From contig JADGRM010000132.1 in the NCBI GenBank assembly GCA_017880945.1, forward strand, positions 1-6,250: 6,250 nt of DNA, in the 5' to 3' direction. Source of the DNA: Gallionella sp. GTDB lineage: Bacteria > Pseudomonadota > Gammaproteobacteria > Burkholderiales > Gallionellaceae. The notes under the pieces were generated by a model. It had not been told where the DNA came from, did no database searches, and worked only from the letters and a program-made list of their open reading frames with translations. Made by a program: the position numbers and the translations under genes. Within the stretch, counting starts at the first letter, position 1, and every line of letters starts with the position of its first letter. Positions 4,909-6,250 of the stretch are shown in pieces.

Positions 4909-6250
4909 GGGTATACTCCTGTTCTTTTTGGAGGGCGAATTCTAGCAGAGCCGAAAAGTGCGCGGGATCTTTCTCAGCCAAATTCTGCAACAGCTGATGT
5001 GCGTCGCTATTATCAGGGTATGACCAAATGGCTTGCTCCAAAAGCCGCTTGGCCTGTTCCAGCTGACCGTCCTGCGCCAGGAAAAATGCTTGCCGGTAAA
5101 CCACCCTGGCATTCGGGTTAAAGCGCATCACATTGGAGCCTACTGCTATTTTTTGTTTAAGGTGATCATCATCCACTCCAGCGGATGCAATGATAAACAT
5201 CTCGGCATAAGGTGACAGCAGCAAACTGCTTTGTAACGCAAGCAAACCTTCACGGGCACGCTGATATGCTTGTGCAGCATTACCGGAGACCGGTCGTATT
5301 TCCATTGTATCTTTCAGTTGTTGATAACCGCTACGTAACTGTATCAGCGATAACAAACCCAACAGCAATATCACCGCCAGCGAAATCCGCCAGATATTAC
5401 GCTGGGCAAATCGATATTTTGTTTCATCGAATGCCCCAAGCAGAAACGCTGCAACCGCCAGGAAATAGGTGTACCACAATGGATATTCAAGCAGGCTGTG
5501 GATAGCCAACACGCCCAACGCGGAATAACCCCACCAATTCGCTGCGCTGGGCAACACACGACGTAGACCGTAAAACCAAACCCCCAACGATACAAACAAT
5601 GCCAGCAATCCTGCAATGCCCGCTTCCGCAGCAAGCTGAAAAACCAGGTTATGCGCATTGTTGTAAAGTCCGGAAATATTGCTTGGGTGCAACAACGGCA
5701 GCAACTGGAAGTGATGCCAGGCGAATTGCCCGAAACCCACCCCCAACAACGGGGATTGCATGAACATCAGCCACGCTTCGTGCCACAAATACAAGCGGAT
5801 GCTGCCGCCGGTATCTCCCCCACCATTATAAGCAAGCATACGCTGCACCGTGGTCGTGCCGTTATCCGCTCCGGACATGAACGACATTTGCACGATCAGG
5901 TGCATCAGTCCAAATCCGACAACCAGCAGCATGCTATAACGCAGCAACGGTCGCATTGTGGCATCTCGTCGCGCCGACCACCACGCCAGGCCAACCATCA
6001 AAAGCATATACAACCACGAACTTCGCGAACCGCTCAGCGTCATCACAAACAGCAACGGCATGGCCAGCAGAATCACATAACGCGATTTCAACTTGTGCTG
6101 TTGAAACAACAAGCCTAATGAGATTAAACCCAATGCAATGTAATTGGCAAAATGATTGGGTTGTGCCAGATTCCCATAAATGCCAGAGGAAACTTGCCTC
6201 ACAACCACCTCATCCAGTGGCGTATGCCATTGGTAATGCTGCAGCACGCC
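4889..6250 (-). CDS. Wzy_C/PglL-type O-antigen ligase or O-oligosaccharyltransferase, 5' end missing
   Basis: Polytopic inner-membrane protein whose N-terminal part lies beyond the right edge; about 453 residues are visible and the GTG at 6247 is probably an internal valine. Counting from it, YGNLAQPNHFANYIALGL (24-41) and LSGSRSSWLY (71-80) are characteristic of the Wzy_C/PglL superfamily. The large periplasmic loop contains the W155 region and ends in YNNAHNLVFQLAAEAGIAG (195-213), including the conserved histidine H199. HSLLEYPLWYTYFL (250-263) is a PglL-like Wzy_C_2 signature. A last helix at about 288-303 is followed by a soluble alpha-helical tail of about 145 residues. Part of that tail (NPNARVVYRQAFFLAQDGQLEQAKRLLEQAI) looks TPR-like. 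Such enzymes move lipid-linked glycans to lipid A-core or to pilins and other proteins; the acceptor cannot be read from sequence. Its TAA lies 20 bp inside yibN, suggesting a shared message. Confidence 0.85.
   Translation of the reverse strand, partial: GVLQHYQWHTPLDEVVVRQVSSGIYGNLAQPNHFANYIALGLISLGLLFQQHKLKSRYVILLAMPLLFVMTLSGSRSSWLYMLLMVGLAWWSARRDATMRPLLRYSMLLVVGFGLMHLIVQMSFMSGADNGTTTVQRMLAYNGGGDTGGSIRLYLWHEAWLMFMQSPLLGVGFGQFAWHHFQLLPLLHPSNISGLYNNAHNLVFQLAAEAGIAGLLALFVSLGVWFYGLRRVLPSAANWWGYSALGVLAIHSLLEYPLWYTYFLAVAAFLLGAFDETKYRFAQRNIWRISLAVILLLGLLSLIQLRSGYQQLKDTMEIRPVSGNAAQAYQRAREGLLALQSSLLLSPYAEMFIIASAGVDDDHLKQKIAVGSNVMRFNPNARVVYRQAFFLAQDGQLEQAKRLLEQAIWSYPDNSDAHQLLQNLAEKDPAHFSALLEFALQKEQEYTRAVHHQ

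Noticed and set aside
5651..6118. 155-codon plus-strand frame opposite the ligase gene
   Set aside because: Gln/His/Arg-rich antisense shadow of a membrane-protein gene with clear family motifs.

Overview
The window looks like chromosomal housekeeping DNA of a betaproteobacterium, most likely of the Nitrosomonadales/Gallionellaceae type. This placement is an inference from protein style, moderate-to-high GC, the thiS-thiG-trmB order and two dispersed palindromic repeat families; no marker gene proves it. Every protein-coding gene but two can be assigned to a well-known family with visible motifs. The exceptions are a small periplasmic SH3 protein, known only by its fold, and a membrane protein cut by the right edge.

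Left part, plus strand (1-2131). A good sigma70-like promoter, with its -35 inside one arm of an inverted repeat, precedes a tRNA-Gly(CCC)-like sequence. The 5' two thirds of that tRNA are perfect, while the T arm and 3' acceptor strand are damaged. About 30 bp later comes thiS (sulfur carrier, GTG start), then a 67-bp nested palindrome, then thiG (thiazole synthase), then a second and unrelated palindromic repeat of about 80 bp, then trmB (tRNA m7G46 methyltransferase). No TPP-riboswitch-like motif is seen in front of thiS.

Right part, minus strand (6250 down to 2133). Six genes run in one direction with overlaps or short gaps: a Wzy_C/PglL-type O-antigen ligase or O-oligosaccharyltransferase (5' end outside the window), a membrane-anchored rhodanese (yibN-like), grxC, secB, a secreted double-SH3 protein, and gpsA. 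This is the classical proteobacterial yibN-grxC-secB-gpsA cluster with an SH3 gene inserted between secB and gpsA and a glycan-transfer gene fused on top by a 20-bp overlap. trmB and gpsA meet tail to tail with one base between them and no recognisable terminator.

The least routine signals are the damaged tRNA-Gly acting as the leader of the thiazole operon and a 43-codon open frame after the SH3 stop codon. The latter is in the same frame, encodes a credible membrane helix and ends 5 bp before gpsA. I do not see a CRISPR array, insertion sequence, phage gene or defence system here.
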